From Leguminivora glycinivorella (Eukaryota; Arthropoda; Insecta; Lepidoptera; Tortricidae), in contig NC_062979.1 of NCBI RefSeq assembly GCF_023078275.1, positions 21,619,848 to 21,683,847 of the forward strand: 64,000 nucleotides of DNA, read 5' to 3'. Below the pieces are notes generated by a model. That model saw nothing but the letters and a program-made list of their open reading frames with translations. It was not told the DNA's origin and searched no databases. Positions 1 through 11,065 of this stretch are shown here, one piece after another (within the stretch, counting starts at the first letter, position 1; the number at the start of each line of letters is the position of its first letter). The position numbers and the translations under genes were made by a program.

Positions 1-140
1 AAAAAACGATCTAAGTAAACCCTTATTCATTTTTAAATACCTATCCAACGATGTATCACACGTTGGGGTTGGAATGAAAAAAAAAATCTGCCCCCACTTT
101 ACATGTAGGGGTGGTACCCTAATAAAACATTTTTTTCCAT
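1..140 (-). repeat. fragment of the GGTTCCGTAG interspersed family
   Basis: On the minus strand this matches the middle part of the family seen complete at 16091-16662. Both have a GGGTACC block next to a CTACATGTA motif, then the GGATAGGTATTTAAAAAT stretch. It is cut by the window start and abuts a different GGTTCCG variant in the opposite direction. No coding capacity. Confidence 0.7.
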
Positions 141-145
141 TTTTA

Positions 146-620
146 GGGTTCCGTACCTCAAAGAGGAGAAACGGAACCCTTATAGGATCACTCGTGTGTC
201 TGTCTGTCCCTCTGTTACAGCCGATTTCTCCGAAACTACTGGACCGATTTACTTGAAATTTGGTACACATATGTAAACCTGTGGCCCAAAGACGGACATG
301 TAATTTAATTAAATGAAATTTAATCATAGGGGTCACTTTTGGGGGGTAAACTTGAAAATTAAAAATCAAAGTTATTAAAACTATATTATGTTATATATCA
401 AATGAAAGAGCATTTTATGAGCATTTGAAATATATTTTTTTTAAATTTTTAATTTTGGTACTTTAGAAGTAATTTAAGAAAATAGACAAAAAATTACCAT
501 TCCCCCCCCTTATCTCCGAAACTACTTAGCGTAAAATTTTCAAAAAAATACACGAGATAGCCCTCTACCTGTAGATTACAGGAAAACCTATTAGAAATCT
601 ACAGTCAAGCGTAAGTCGGA
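146..620 (+). repeat. variant GGTTCCG interspersed repeat
   Basis: It starts AGGGTTCCGTACCTCAAAG, then has a short inverted match (GGTTCCGT / ACGGAACCC), a TGTCTGTCTGTCCC tract and the CCGAAACTACTGGACCGATT motif. The same order appears at 31178-31390. I see no gene. The class is unassigned: the parts look non-coding, and the distal boundary is approximate. Confidence 0.55.
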
Positions 621-1885
621 CTTACGAGAAAAAAACTCAAATTAAGATTTTCACTCACTGACGCAGCAAGCAGTTACTAAACGTCTTAAAATTTTGTAAG
701 CGTGATGGACAGGTAGAAAGAAATTCATTTCTGTCTTTTTTTTTTAGAAATTGTTCAATTTTTTTTTTCATTTGCCAAAATGACTTAAGTTCCTACTAAA
801 AAGGAGGCGCTTAAGACCGTTTGTAAGTGGACTGAGCAAAATTTTGTTCAAATCGGTCCAAAAAAGGTCTCTGTTGACGAAAACATAGAATTTGTGGCAA
901 CGACAGCCCAAATCTGAAGTCCATTTTGCTCTATCTCTTATCGTTTCCGAGATATATACGTAAAGTCTTGAAAGTGCGAAAAGTTAACTTTGCCATCACA
1001 GTCGTTCAGGCGCTCATGAGTTCTTTGTATGGAAAAGTCGAAAACCGACTCGCACTTGACCAATGTTCATAGAACGTGTTGTGGTTTTTTACGCGGGTCC
1101 GCGACTGACGACGTTCGAATGTTTTGTTCGGAAATGTTTGAGGGTGGTTTCTTTGAAACGTCCCCGGTGGCGGGTGGTTCGACGGGCGAAGGTCACACGC
1201 CGCACGCGACGGTCTGTATTCGTTTTGTACAATAGAAACGGACGGCGGGTGGCGTCTTGATATGGAAAATGACTGACTTCACTAAAGATAATGATGAACT
1301 CATTGAGGTAATACTAGAGAGGACACTGCGAGCAAAACGTTTGCGCTACAAACATAAGTCCATTGGACTTATGTTTCTGCCTGCACACAAATAAAATGTA
1401 AAAATGCCTTCCTGCGCAACAAGATGCTGTTTAAGCCATACGAGAAAATCGAATAAAACTGACGTGTCACATTTCATCGGTTAGTATACACGCTATGTTA
1501 ATCGATCTTTATTTAAGTAATTATTTAAATGAAGGGACGCGCTCCTCAAACGCGAAGCTATCGCTGCCATTTTGTTGAACGAAATCATAGATTAATCGCA
1601 TCATAATCGCACAGACTTGACATGTAGGTAATGAAGTATAGTAATTGTGATTATATTCTGTTTGTAATATATAAAAGAGAAATGTTAAATTTATTTCACG
1701 TTATACTTATGAATACTACACAGTTCTAACACGAGTTGTAATCGATATTTTCATACAATAATAACCTATGATTTTCTTCAAGGGCAATTAAAGTAGGTAT
1801 ATGAAAAAAATCAATAATGTATTTTTGTTTCACTTAGTAGAACTTAAACATAGCACAATGTATGATAGTGCTAAAATTAAACTGC
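621..1885. other. unassigned stretch
   Basis: No recognisable gene or repeat. Bases 1030-1260 are more GC-rich, with two overlapping short frames that show no known motif. A near-perfect palindrome (AAACATAAGTCCA with a one-base centre) lies at about 1347-1373. The rest is AT-rich. Confidence 0.4.
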
Positions 1886-1888
1886 TTA

Positions 1889-2028
1889 CCCCCTTATTCA
1901 TAAACGTTCACTAAAGTTATCAAGCCGATAAAGTTCGTTTGTCCCTTTCTATCACACCAATACGCCGAAAAGGGACAAACGAACTTTATCGGCTTGATAA
2001 CTTTAGTGTGCGTTTATGAATAAGGGGG
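1889..2028. mobile_element. palindromic MITE, TTA target duplication (Harbinger-like)
   Basis: A 140-bp element starts CCCCCTTATTCATAAACG and ends with its reverse complement. The arms cover almost the whole element around a short centre. TTA flanks it on both sides (1886-1888 and 2029-2031), which fits the 3-bp TWA duplications of PIF/Harbinger elements. A diverged copy is at 3941-4081. Non-coding. The superfamily call rests only on the duplication. Confidence 0.7.
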
Positions 2029-2103
2029 TTAGTATTTTACAAAAAGTATAAAAAAGGTCTACACTAAGAGTGTCGCGTCTAGGTGGTCATTGGTCAAGTC
2101 TTA

Positions 2104-2236
2104 GGCCGTTTTCACATTATCCGATCCGATATCGGATGTCGGAAGGATTTCAATAGAAAAAATCCAAGATGGCGCCTGTAATGTATGGGATATCAGTCCG
2201 ACATCCGATATCGGATCGGATAATGTGAAAACGCAC
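2104..2236. mobile_element. palindromic MITE with CCGATATCGG arms
   Basis: Left arm GGCCGTTTTCACATTATCC and right arm GGATAATGTGAAAACGCAC are inverted repeats of about 40 bp that share CCGATCCGATATCGGATGTC. TTA flanks both ends (2101-2103 and 2237-2239), as in the neighbouring MITE. The 50-bp centre is unique. Non-coding, probably moved by a Harbinger-type transposase. Confidence 0.65.
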
Positions 2237-2239
2237 TTA

Positions 2240-3140
2240 CTCTATGACACGGTACCTCCCCACGCATGCGCCGCGCGCTGCCGGCCGGAGCATAGACTTT
2301 GTTTGGGGTGTAATTTCTAGTATGTTAGTAACTTAGTACATAGTAATTCAATGGATGAATTGTACTTCTGTGAACTGTTTTCGATATACTTAATCGAATA
2401 TATGATGTAAATTTTTCTTTACTACAATGAAAGTGTTTGAGTACCAAGTTAAAAATTTCACTTTCTTTTTGCCGGTTTCATACAAAAATATCGTTTGACT
2501 GTCTCTTTTTTTGGGTAATATCAATATTTATATGGAAACGGATTAAGTCGCGTATAATCTTCTTCCTCTAAGAATTACAATGTAAGTATTTTTGCATTCA
2601 TTTTGATCAGAGCACAACACAACAGTTCAAAAATCAGTCTACCAGAGCTTCTGAGTTCCGTCGCCGACGACGGGTGACCAAGGGTCAGAAAACCCACGCA
2701 CCCGCGACCGACAGCGTGTGGCACAGCGGCACATGCGGCTCACATCCAAACATTCCAAACGCCGCCGGGCGCGTGTGACGGGCCAGAGAAACCAGGGCCT
2801 TAGGGCTAGGTGATTATCGCCGCGCCGCAGAGGACGCGCTGAGGGGGGGGGGGGGGCGGTGCCTACAGCAGTTGTAGTTGTATGCATACCTAGCTCACGC
2901 ACACAGACGCGCCCGCTGGCGCCGCCAGGGGCGGCTCACTCCGCTATCCTATCGCCGCGCTACAAGTATATCCTGGCGGCCGCGAGCTGTGGCCGCGAGT
3001 TCGCGGCCTACTCAGGGGTGGCGCACATTCTCACGGAATGCACGTTCGCACTTTCTATTGTTACTTTACGTCGCGAGGTTTTTTAAGCGATGTCCGCGGG
3101 TGGAATGGCTAATAATACTTAATTAAATAGACATATTGAA
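2240..3140. other. unassigned stretch with a GC-rich core
   Basis: Bases 2640-3090 are clearly GC- and CpG-rich compared with the surroundings and include a run of about 14 G near 2844. Short frames exist on both strands, but none has a recognisable domain. It could be the 5' end of a host gene or a decayed element; nothing decides this. I see nothing else in the flanking AT-rich parts. Confidence 0.3.
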
Positions 3141-3149
3141 TAAAATAAA

Positions 3150-3290
3150 TACCAAAAGATATTCTTATACAGATCTACTACTGATTATGTCCCACGGAAA
3201 AGTTCAATAAGGCTTGTGATGTTGGAACCTTGAACAAAAATATATAAATACAGCGTATATACCTAGAAAGCACTCAAGACTTGAATATAA
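3150..3290 (-). mobile_element. decayed 3' part of tRNA-derived SINE family A
   Basis: The order CTTATACAGAT, TCCCACGG, AAGGCTTGTG, then an AT stretch and TAGAAAGCA matches the 3' half of the SINE copies at 10632 and 40449. The tRNA-like head is missing. Confidence 0.5.
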
Positions 3291-3940
3291 TAATATAACA
3301 TTTAATGTGAGTATTAATTCGTTTGGATCCATTGGTAACCCTATCACCGGACGCCGCGCACGTGCGGCTCGTTTCTTTGTAAGAATGTTGTAGGTATTTA
3401 AAAAGACGACATTTCGGAAACATCAAAGCAGTGGGCCTTCTTTACTTGTGCTATTATATATTCTGTGGCGCCGCGCCGGTGTCCACGTGCGCTCTCTGCA
3501 GTGTGCGCTGCCGCTGCCACGAAACGTTTACCTACTCCGTGTAATACTGATAAAAGAAAGTATTGACATGAATTCACACGTTTCGGAAATGACTGTAGGT
3601 ATTTTAAATATTTTAGCACAATATGTTTTTTGCCTCTTATTGCCTATTATACAATATAGGTATACATACCTACTATGGCAACTCTATCACAGCGCAGAAT
3701 ATGCAGAAGCCACATGGTGGTCTGCGACAGAAACTCAATAGACATTTTCAGAGTTTTTAAAATAAGTACCTAAGTAGGTACGTGAAGTAACATGGTAAAT
3801 TAAAAAAATATCATTAGATACTTATTGCGAAGGTGTAAACAATTTCCTTCGTTTTGCCACATATCAATAATTACCTATCTATATTAAATTCATTAATCCG
3901 TATACAACTATACATTACATTTTTACAGTACGGTAATACT
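3291..3940. other. unassigned stretch
   Basis: AT-rich with a CpG-containing segment near 3440-3530. A 97-codon open frame at 3448-3741 (+) has no domain I recognise and no splice-site support. I see no gene here. Confidence 0.3.
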
Positions 3941-4081
3941 CACCCCGTTATTCATAAACGTACACTAAGTTATCAAGCCGATAAAGTTCGGTTGTCCCTT
4001 TCCGACGTATTGGTGTGATAGAAAGGGATAAACGAACTTTATCGGCTGGATAACTTTAGTCTACGTTTATGAATAAAGGTG
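3941..4081. mobile_element. second copy of the CCCCTTATTCATAAACG MITE
   Basis: Same palindromic structure as 1889-2028: arms start ATTCATAAACGTACACT and share ATAAAGTTCG and GTCCCTTTC. The ends have diverged (CACCCCG versus AAAGGTG), and the target duplication is no longer clear. Confidence 0.65.
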
Positions 4082-4314
4082 TTAAAATTTATAGTTACGA
4101 AATTTTACATAAAACACCTACTTTAAAATAAAATAAAAAATGTTGAATTTGGTTAACATTATAAAAGACCTCACGCAAGCTGTGCTAATTAGTTCGCGAA
4201 TTCGTCGAGAGATGGCGCTAAACACAATTATGCTCATTAGAGAACCTATACTTCTAGCCTAGCCCAGTCTTTAGACTTATGTGAGTAACGTAAAAGTACC
4301 TAATAGTTTTGTAG

Positions 4315-4574
4315 GTACGGAACCCTCGGTGGGCGAGTCCGACTCGTACTTGGCCGGTTTTTTATTTTTGCACTTTGTTGGCGAGATTGATATACATATT
4401 GCTACCAAATTTCAGCTTTCTAGTGCTTACGGTTACTGAGATTATCCGCGGACGGACGGACGGACGGACGGACGGACGGACGGACGGACGGACGGACGGA
4501 CGGACGGACGGACGGACGGACGGACAAACAGACATGGCGAAGCTATAAGGGTTCCTAGTTGACTACGGAACCCT
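4315..4574 (-). repeat. chimeric GGTTCCGTAG family copy with a GGAC array
   Basis: Bases 4315-4363 read as a plus-strand 3' end (CGGAACCCT then TTGGCCGGTTTTTT). From 4364 to 4574 the orientation flips to the minus-strand 5' half, ending CTACGGAACCCT. A pure tetranucleotide array (GGAC, about 19 units) lies at 4450-4525, much longer than the corresponding tract in the other copies. Confidence 0.65.
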
Positions 4575-5310
4575 AAAAAAGGCAAGAATGAAATAACTAA
4601 GTAACCTAACCTAACATTAAGGTTACGAACAACAGCTCAAGCCTGATTATAAAATAACAATTTCCTACGACGTGTTTTTCGTATCGTAGTACATAATTAT
4701 GTTACTAATTATGAGATTTATTAAATAAAATAAAAAATATTCGAAATATCCATTTTATCCGAATATCCGGATTTTCAAATATCGAGTCGAATCATCCGGA
4801 TTTCGAATTGGACGGATAATTGCAAGCCCTAACACCGAACCACCGGGCAGAGTTTCAGTATTTAGGTTTATGAAGGTTTAGTATAGGTAAGTACTTACTC
4901 AGTGGCTCATTCTGTGCATCGATCAAGTCATAAATATCATCATTAGTGCCCCTTTCACTCGCAGCAGTATAAGAACATTGGATGAATTGGGATTCTTCGA
5001 GTTCTGGGACACGGGAGTGTTGAATACTAAAAACAATTTATTTTTGTGACTAATTGCACATTTCACATCTTTCATTGTGACGTTTTTAGACTAAGGGCCC
5101 GTTGCATCAACCACATTTGACACACACATCATCGTCACGCAGCAGACGCCTATGGAACTGTCCATACAATAAAATTTAACGAATGCTTTAACGGTGACAG
5201 ACGGTTTGGTGCAACTGACCCTAAAGGTCCATTGTTGATACTTAGCTGATGTAATTTCTATGGTAATTGACTATCTACAGTACCAACGACACAATTAATG
5301 GGAAAGTAGT
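4575..5310. other. unassigned stretch
   Basis: No gene. It holds alternating direct and inverted ATCCGGAT / CGAATATCC words at about 4740-4820 and otherwise unique AT-rich DNA. Confidence 0.3.
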
Positions 5311-5319
5311 GTATATTGT

Positions 5320-5673
<354 letters not shown>

Positions 5674-5685
5674 GAGATGACCGTA

Positions 5686-5749
5686 CCAAGGTCAAATAAG
5701 GACGCTCGCTCGTGCTAATAGCGGCGTCCCGTCCTTATTTGACCTTGGA
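5686..5749. repeat. small inverted repeat
   Basis: CCAAGGTCAAATAAGGAC and its exact reverse complement are separated by about 27 bases. This forms a strong hairpin directly after the CA array. It may be a tiny MITE or a remnant. Confidence 0.6.
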
Positions 5750-5779
5750 TTGTACGATTGCCTGTAAATAAATACTTAA

Positions 5780-7097
5780 CACGTTCGCGGACGCGTATTC
5801 TATAGCATACGTTTTTGTACTCCTTCTGGTGACGCGTATGCTATAGAATACGTTATTTGGTTTGAATTTCTGCGTCTGTTTGCTTAGTAATCTTCTTGTT
5901 CACAGTATAATATTATTCACCAACATTTCCTCTACCATTCACTAGAATCATAGTATGCATACTGCAACATTACATAGTTTTATCGCAGTTAAAAAATATG
6001 CTGTGACGTCACAGATCGAGTTCACCTTTTTGTGACGCGTATGCTATAGAATACCTCTTTGTATGGAAATTTGCGCAGTAGCCCCGCGAGTGTCACCGGG
6101 AGTTGGCCCGTGAAATGTGGCCAAATTTCGAGCGCAAACGCAATTTTACGGATTGTTTAAAAAATCATAAGTAATTATTTTTACAGTTTATATATATTTT
6201 TGTGTTGCGGTTTTGTTAACAAACATGTCCACTGTCGTTTTATAATAATACACCGTGATTTTGGTTACGATAAATTAAGAAAACCGAAGCATGTTTACAC
6301 CTATTATTTGAGTAATTTCCTTCGTACTTAGTCATTGCTTTGCTCATATAATTGTGAATAAACCCTATTTCTGGTTGATACTGACTGTTTACGTTAAATT
6401 ATATCTTTTTGAGTGAATTTTGTTGGTGTTTAACTACTTGAACTTGGTTTAGATGCTTGTAAAATAGCATATAAAGCTGGGCGAATCATCGCGTAGTGAG
6501 AGGTAGTGGATAAGTTCTACCCAGAAATCATCACACCAAATGAAGGCCTTTAGCACCTATACAACAGCAGGTTTGAACAAACATTATTCTAGTCTCAATG
6601 ACGAAACGGGTGACTACAGTTCTGACGAAAGTTAGGTACTCCAAAAGAGTCTGTAGGAGATACACATTTAGACAATTCTTCTTGTACCAAAAAACTCTGT
6701 ATTCGTGAACAAGCTTTATACTTTTATTTGTGGGCATCATCCCCGCAGCCAGAAACACTAAATGTTTTATTTGATATGATTCTACAGAATGAATCTGCTG
6801 TATCACCATCTATGGATCGTATGCTATAGCATACGGTGTCATATAAGATCACATTTTGACTCAGTATTGTGTCACGGTATGCTATAGCATCGTATGCTAT
6901 AGCATACGGTGTCACATAAGATCACATTTTAACTCTGTATTTTGTCAGGTATGCTATAGCATCCGAATGCTATAGCGTTCCTCGTCACATAATAACCCTA
7001 ATATAAGCTGTCAAAGGACAGGTATGCTATAGCAGTCGAAAAATTCCCATACAAAATATTGGTGTCCCAGAGGGGTGACTGAGCGTCCGCGAACGTG
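5780..7097. mobile_element. piggyBac-like non-autonomous element
   Basis: The element is flanked by TTAA on both sides (5776-5779 and 7098-7101), the target duplication typical of piggyBac transposons. Its ends are a perfect 15-bp inverted repeat, CACGTTCGCGGACGC. A 14-16-bp palindrome, TATGCTATAGCATA with small variants, lies close to both ends: near 5796, 5836 and 6037 on the left, and near 6821, 6880, 6893, 6950 and 7021 on the right. The 1.3-kb interior has only short broken frames, and I recognise no transposase in it. It is therefore probably a deletion derivative or an unrelated cargo mobilised in trans. The superfamily call rests on TTAA plus the terminal repeats. Confidence 0.75.
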
Positions 7098-7101
7098 TTA
7101 A

Positions 7102-7660
7102 GCGTCGTGACATTACTTAAATTTTAAAATCGGTAAAATTGAAAGCACTAAGTTAAAAGAAAAAAACTTACTTCATTGTGGTTGTGGTGCAGAATGTTTT
7201 CGACGTATTTGTTTCGTTCGACGCCACGTTTACTCACCGCTAGTCTCAAATCAAACTAAAGTTACTAAAGTGATGGCCGTGGCCGACACCGCTTGCACTG
7301 TTCGTTCAAATTCTTGGAAATAGAAAAACCGAAATAATTTCGTTCCTGCGAACTGTTCTTTAAAGAACGTATCATTTAATTCCGTTCCCGCGAACTGTTC
7401 TTTAAAGAACGTATCATTTAATTCTGTTCTTCGGAACAGTTCTCACTCATAAACGTTCGTTCACTGAACGAAAAAGAATACCGGTTAATGGAACCAGAAA
7501 CGCTAAAGTAAAGTTCTCGGGTCAACGTACGGAACCGTTCCGAAAAAAATACCGGTATCCGATCCCTGTATCATAGATAAAATTTTGAAAGAGCTATTTT
7601 TTTGAACTTTATCTGCTATAACATAAATCTGAAGTTGGCAAAGTTAGGAGATTATCGATT
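7102..7660. repeat. unassigned stretch with a short tandem repeat
   Basis: Bases 7340-7450 hold about 2.5 copies of a roughly 55-bp unit with GAACTGTTCTTTAAAGAACG, itself partly palindromic. The stretch ends CCGATCCCTG near 7569, which resembles a hAT terminal end, but I found no matching left end. No gene. Confidence 0.45.
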
Positions 7661-7679
7661 ATAATTTATAATTATAAAG

Positions 7680-7898
7680 ATCGGACGCCTCCGATGGACA
7701 GGAAGGATTAAAATGGACGAGGCCAGAGTACCCAAACGCCTTTTAGATGGCCGACCGGAGGGCAGCAGAGATAGAGGAAAGCCCAAGCTCAGATGGTCAG
7801 ACGGCGTATACCAGGACATCAGGACCCTAGGAGTAAAAAGTTGGAGAAGGAAGGCTACAAATAGATCGGACTGGAGAGACCTGCTTGACCAGGCTTAA
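7680..7898 (+). pseudogene. LINE (RTE-like) reverse transcriptase C-terminal fragment
   Basis: About 73 in-frame codons hold the C-terminal signature common to RTE-like endonuclease/reverse transcriptase proteins. The RLRWTGRI...M motif comes first, then RVPKRLLDGRPEGSR, GKPKLRWSDGVYQDI, and W..KA..RS.WRDLL..A at the stop. It is followed by a short 3' segment and a GATGATGATT tail. Everything upstream (endonuclease, catalytic reverse transcriptase) is absent, so this is a 5'-truncated insertion. The frame is open, so it is fairly young or short enough to escape damage. Confidence 0.75.
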
Positions 7899-7983
7899 GG
7901 CCCACCCGCGGCTGTGATGCGATGATGATTATAATTTTGACGCTTGAGCCAATGAGTTTCTTGACAAGATACAATTATCCTTT

Positions 7984-8165
7984 TTAGGGTTCCGTAGTCA
8001 ACTAGGAACCCTTATATTGTTCTGTCCTGTTCTGTTTGTTATTATTCTTTTGTATACTTAGATCTTTCTTATATCACAGCCTGTTGTTATTTTTCTTGTA
8101 ATGTTTTCAATTTTATTCTTTTTAACTGTAGTCCATTTTTCTTGTATTAATAATAATATATATTG
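7984..8165 (+). repeat. GGTTCCGTAG family fragment and AT-rich target DNA
   Basis: AGGGTTCCGTAGTCAACTAG is present, but the family match stops near 8030. The rest is T-rich and ends in TTAATAATAATATATAT, the TAA-like target into which the next LINE is inserted. Confidence 0.5.
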
Positions 8166-8170
8166 TCGAA

Positions 8171-10451
8171 CGTGAGTGCGAGAACATCGAGCCTATGGGG
8201 GCTATCACCATCAGCCCCGACGACGTAAGTTGTGCTACCCGTACGGCCCAGAACTGGAAAAGTCCTGGACCGGACGGATTGCACAACTTCTGGCTAAAAT
8301 GGTTTCGATGCTCGCACTCGCGTTTGGCAACGCAATTTCAACAAGCCCTCGATCTTGGTTCTCTCCCACCTTCCCTAACAACTGGTGTTACTTTCCTGCT
8401 CTATAAGTCCGGTAGTACCACGGAAGCAAAAAACTACAGACCCATTACGTGCTTGCCTACACTTTACAAGCTCCTTACATCCATTTTGAGAGCAAAAATT
8501 AACGCGCATATTGTCGCTAACAACATTCTGGCTCCCGCTCAAAATGGATGTAGGGTTGGGTCCCGTGGTACTAAAGAGCTCCTCCTCATAGACATGACCA
8601 TCTGCCAACAAGTTCGGCGGAACAGGGGAGCCATCTCGGCCGCTTGGATTGACTATAAGAAGGCCTATGATTCGGTGCCTCATTCATGGCTGAGAAGGGT
8701 ATTGGAGCTGTATAAACTTGATGCAGCTTTAATATCCTTCCTGGCTGCATGTATGAGGCAGTGGACCACAGTCCTTCGTCAACCAGGAGGCAGGGATGAC
8801 CCCCTGGCCCGCAGGACTTCATAAGGATTGAGCGAGGAATATTCCAGGGTGACAGTTTGAGTCCATTATGGTTCTGCCTAGCTCTGAATCCCCTCAGCAC
8901 GCTGCTGAAGGATTCTGGGCTAGGTTGCCGGCTTCGGAGAGAGGGTGAAGTCATCTCTCACCTTCTGTACATGGACGATCTCAAACTATTTGCACCGAAC
9001 GCCCAAGACCTGATGGTGCTATTGAAAACCACAGAAGTTTTCAGTACCGCCATCAGAATGGAGTTTGGTGTCGATAAGTGTGCGGTTATGCATGTACAGC
9101 GGGGGAGGTTGTAAATTCAGAAAATTTACAACTTTCTGAGACGATGTCGTTCAGATCTATCTCTGAATCAGAAACCTATAAGTACCTTGGTATGTCACAG
9201 TCGTTGGGTATTGAGGATGTTGGCATTAGACGGTCGGTGAAGGAGCGCTTTTTCAGTCGGCTCACAAAAGTCCTTAACAGTCTTTTGTCAGGAGGCAACA
9301 AAGTGCGCGCCTTTAACGCCTGGGTAATGCCTCTACTCACATACTCCTTTGGCATACTACGGTGGACCCAGACTGAGCTGGACGCCCTGGATCGGAGGGT
9401 CCGTTCACTGCTTACCACACATCGTATGTTACACCCGCGCTCGTCTGTTATGAGATTGTACATCCCACGGAAGTGCGGAGGTCGAGGCTTCCTAAACGCC
9501 AAAGATCTCCACAACCGTGAGGTGTACAATCTCAGGAATTACTTCCTTATCAACGAGTGTGGGATGCATCGTGATGTGGTGGCAGTTGACGGAAACCTCA
9601 CGCCGCTCTCCTTGGCGAAAGAGAACTGGCGCAAACCTGTGGTACTAAGTACTGCGGACCGCAAGGCGGTATGGGAGAGCAAGCAGCTACACGGGCGGTT
9701 CTACAAGGCCCTCACGGGACCCGATGTAGACCTGCTCGCATCGGTGAACTGGTTACGATTCGGGGACCTCTTCGGAGAAACCGAGGGTTTTGCCTGTGCA
9801 ATTGCGGACGAAGTTATAATGACGAACAACTACCGGAAATATATCCTGAAGGACGGTACGGTCGACATTTGTCGGGCATGCCGCCGTCCCGGAGAGTCAC
9901 TCAGGCATATCATTTCCGGTTGTTCTCATCTTGCTAACGGCGAGTACCTGCACAGACATAATCTCGTAGCCAGGATTATTCACCAGCAACTTGCTCTTCA
10001 ATACGGCCTTGTGGACCGCGAAGTACCGTACTACAAGTACTTGCCTGCGCCAGTTCTTGAAAATGGTCGTGCCACGCTCTATTGGGATCGATCTATTATC
10101 ACTGACAGGACTATTGTAGCCAATAAGCCTGACATTGTGATAATAGATCGACCGCAACGCCGGGCCGTGCTCGTTGACATCACCATCCCCCATGATGAGA
10201 ATCTCGTGAAAGCCGAGAAGGACAAGTCCAGTAAGTACCTAGACTTGGCTCACGAGATAACCGCCATGTGGGATGTTGATTCAACGATCATTGTTCCGAT
10301 AGTCGTTTCAGCGAACGGTCTCATAGCGAAGAGTCTCGATCAACATCTTAAGAGACTCTCGCTAGGTGGCTGGATCAAGGGCCAGATGCAGAAGGCGGTG
10401 ATCTTGGACACGGCGCGGATAGTCCGACGGTTCCTCTCTCTGCAGCCCTAA
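8171..10451 (+). pseudogene. R4/Dong-type non-LTR retrotransposon, reverse transcriptase and endonuclease, 5'-truncated
   Basis: It encodes the second half of a single-ORF LINE of the type with a restriction-like endonuclease. In order: WKSPGPDGLHNFW (reverse transcriptase start), NYRPITCLPTLYK, IDYKKAYDSVPHSWL (catalytic Asp block), GIFQGDSLSPLWF, YMDDLKLFA (catalytic YxDD), KYLGM, a CCHC-type finger (C-x2-C, then H and C; near 9870-9930), and the PD...D nuclease core KPDIVIID...VLVDITIP near 10125-10185. Reading needs three frames: one shift near 8800 in a C-run and one near 9105 in a G-rich run. The N-terminal part is missing. The TAA-rich sequence on both sides fits Dong elements, which are known to insert in TAA repeats. 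Non-functional as read, although single-base assembly errors could mimic the shifts. Confidence 0.85.
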
Positions 10452-10625
10452 CCACCGGCAGCTTGGGCCCTGCCCCGCTGCTGGCGGCACCCTAGGTTAG
10501 GTTTTTTATAATGTGTTTATATGTTTTTTATATTGTTTTGTATGTGTTTTTGTATTTTACTTTTATATTCATATTATAAAAAGCTTAACCTAAGAAGCAA
10601 AATAAATAAAGGAAATAATAATAAA
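10452..10625 (+). mobile_element. 3' untranslated region and TAA-like tail of the R4/Dong LINE
   Basis: About 150 bases follow the stop codon and end in AAATAAATAAAGG then AATAATAATAA, matching the TAA-like sequence before the 5' end of the element. No separate gene. Confidence 0.6.
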
Positions 10626-10631
10626 ATATAT

Positions 10632-10877
10632 TAATAAATATTATAGTACATTCTTACACAGATTGACTGAGCCCCACGGTAAGCTCAAGAAGGCTTGTGT
10701 TGTGGGTACTCAGACAACGATATATATAATATATAAATACTTATATACATAGAAAACATCCATGACTCAGGAACAAATATCTGTGCTCATCACACAAATA
10801 AATGCCCTTACCGGGATTCGAACCCGGGACCGCGGCGCAGCAGGCAGGGTCACTACTGACTGCGCCAGACCGGTCGT
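10632..10877 (-). mobile_element. tRNA-derived SINE, family A
   Basis: On the minus strand the head carries polymerase III-like boxes: TGGCGCAGTC near 10865 and GGTTCGAATCCC near 10820. The body includes TGTGTGATGAGCACAGATAT, CATGGATGTTTTCTATGTAT, TGAGTACCCACAACACAAGC and a 3' end near CTGTGTAAGAATG. Related copies are at 24846, 40449, 45010, 56463 and 63702. It is not a functional tRNA gene: it has a long non-tRNA body and several copies. A short tRNA-like match alone would be misleading here. Confidence 0.8.
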
Positions 10878-10889
10878 CACATATATTTT

Positions 10890-11065
10890 GCATTTCTTTT
10901 GTCTGTTACCCTCCGTGAATCTTTCTCACTTGATGGTCTCATCGGAAGATCAGCGCTGGAAGTCACCAGCAACACGCTGAGATGAGGCCATTTCGTGGCA
11001 CTTCATTACTTTCTGTCTTGTTGTTATTATGTGTTCTTTGTCTTGTCTGTTTTCACGAATAAATG
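10890..11065 (+). mobile_element. 3' end of a retroposon with TTCTA tail
   Basis: It shares blocks with the minus-strand copy at 53985-54150: CTCCGTGAATCTTTCTCACT, TGAGATGAGGCCATTTCGT, GTTGTTATTATGTG, and GAATAAATG(T)TTATTC. Both copies end in TTCTA repeats, three units there and a huge array here. The class (SINE or LINE 3' end) is not decided. Confidence 0.6.

Noticed and set aside
2639..3126. Protein-coding first exon in the GC-rich block
   Set aside because: Frames on both strands are low-complexity products of GC-rich DNA. No conserved motif or clear donor site.
4604..4616. Telomeric CCTAA repeats (also near 30062)
   Set aside because: Only two units each, well below what would suggest an interstitial telomere array.
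7340..7450. Heat-shock or steroid-type response elements (GAACTGTTC, AGAACG)
   Set aside because: The half-site spacing does not fit the heat-shock consensus, and the words recur as a tandem unit near a hAT-like end with no gene nearby.
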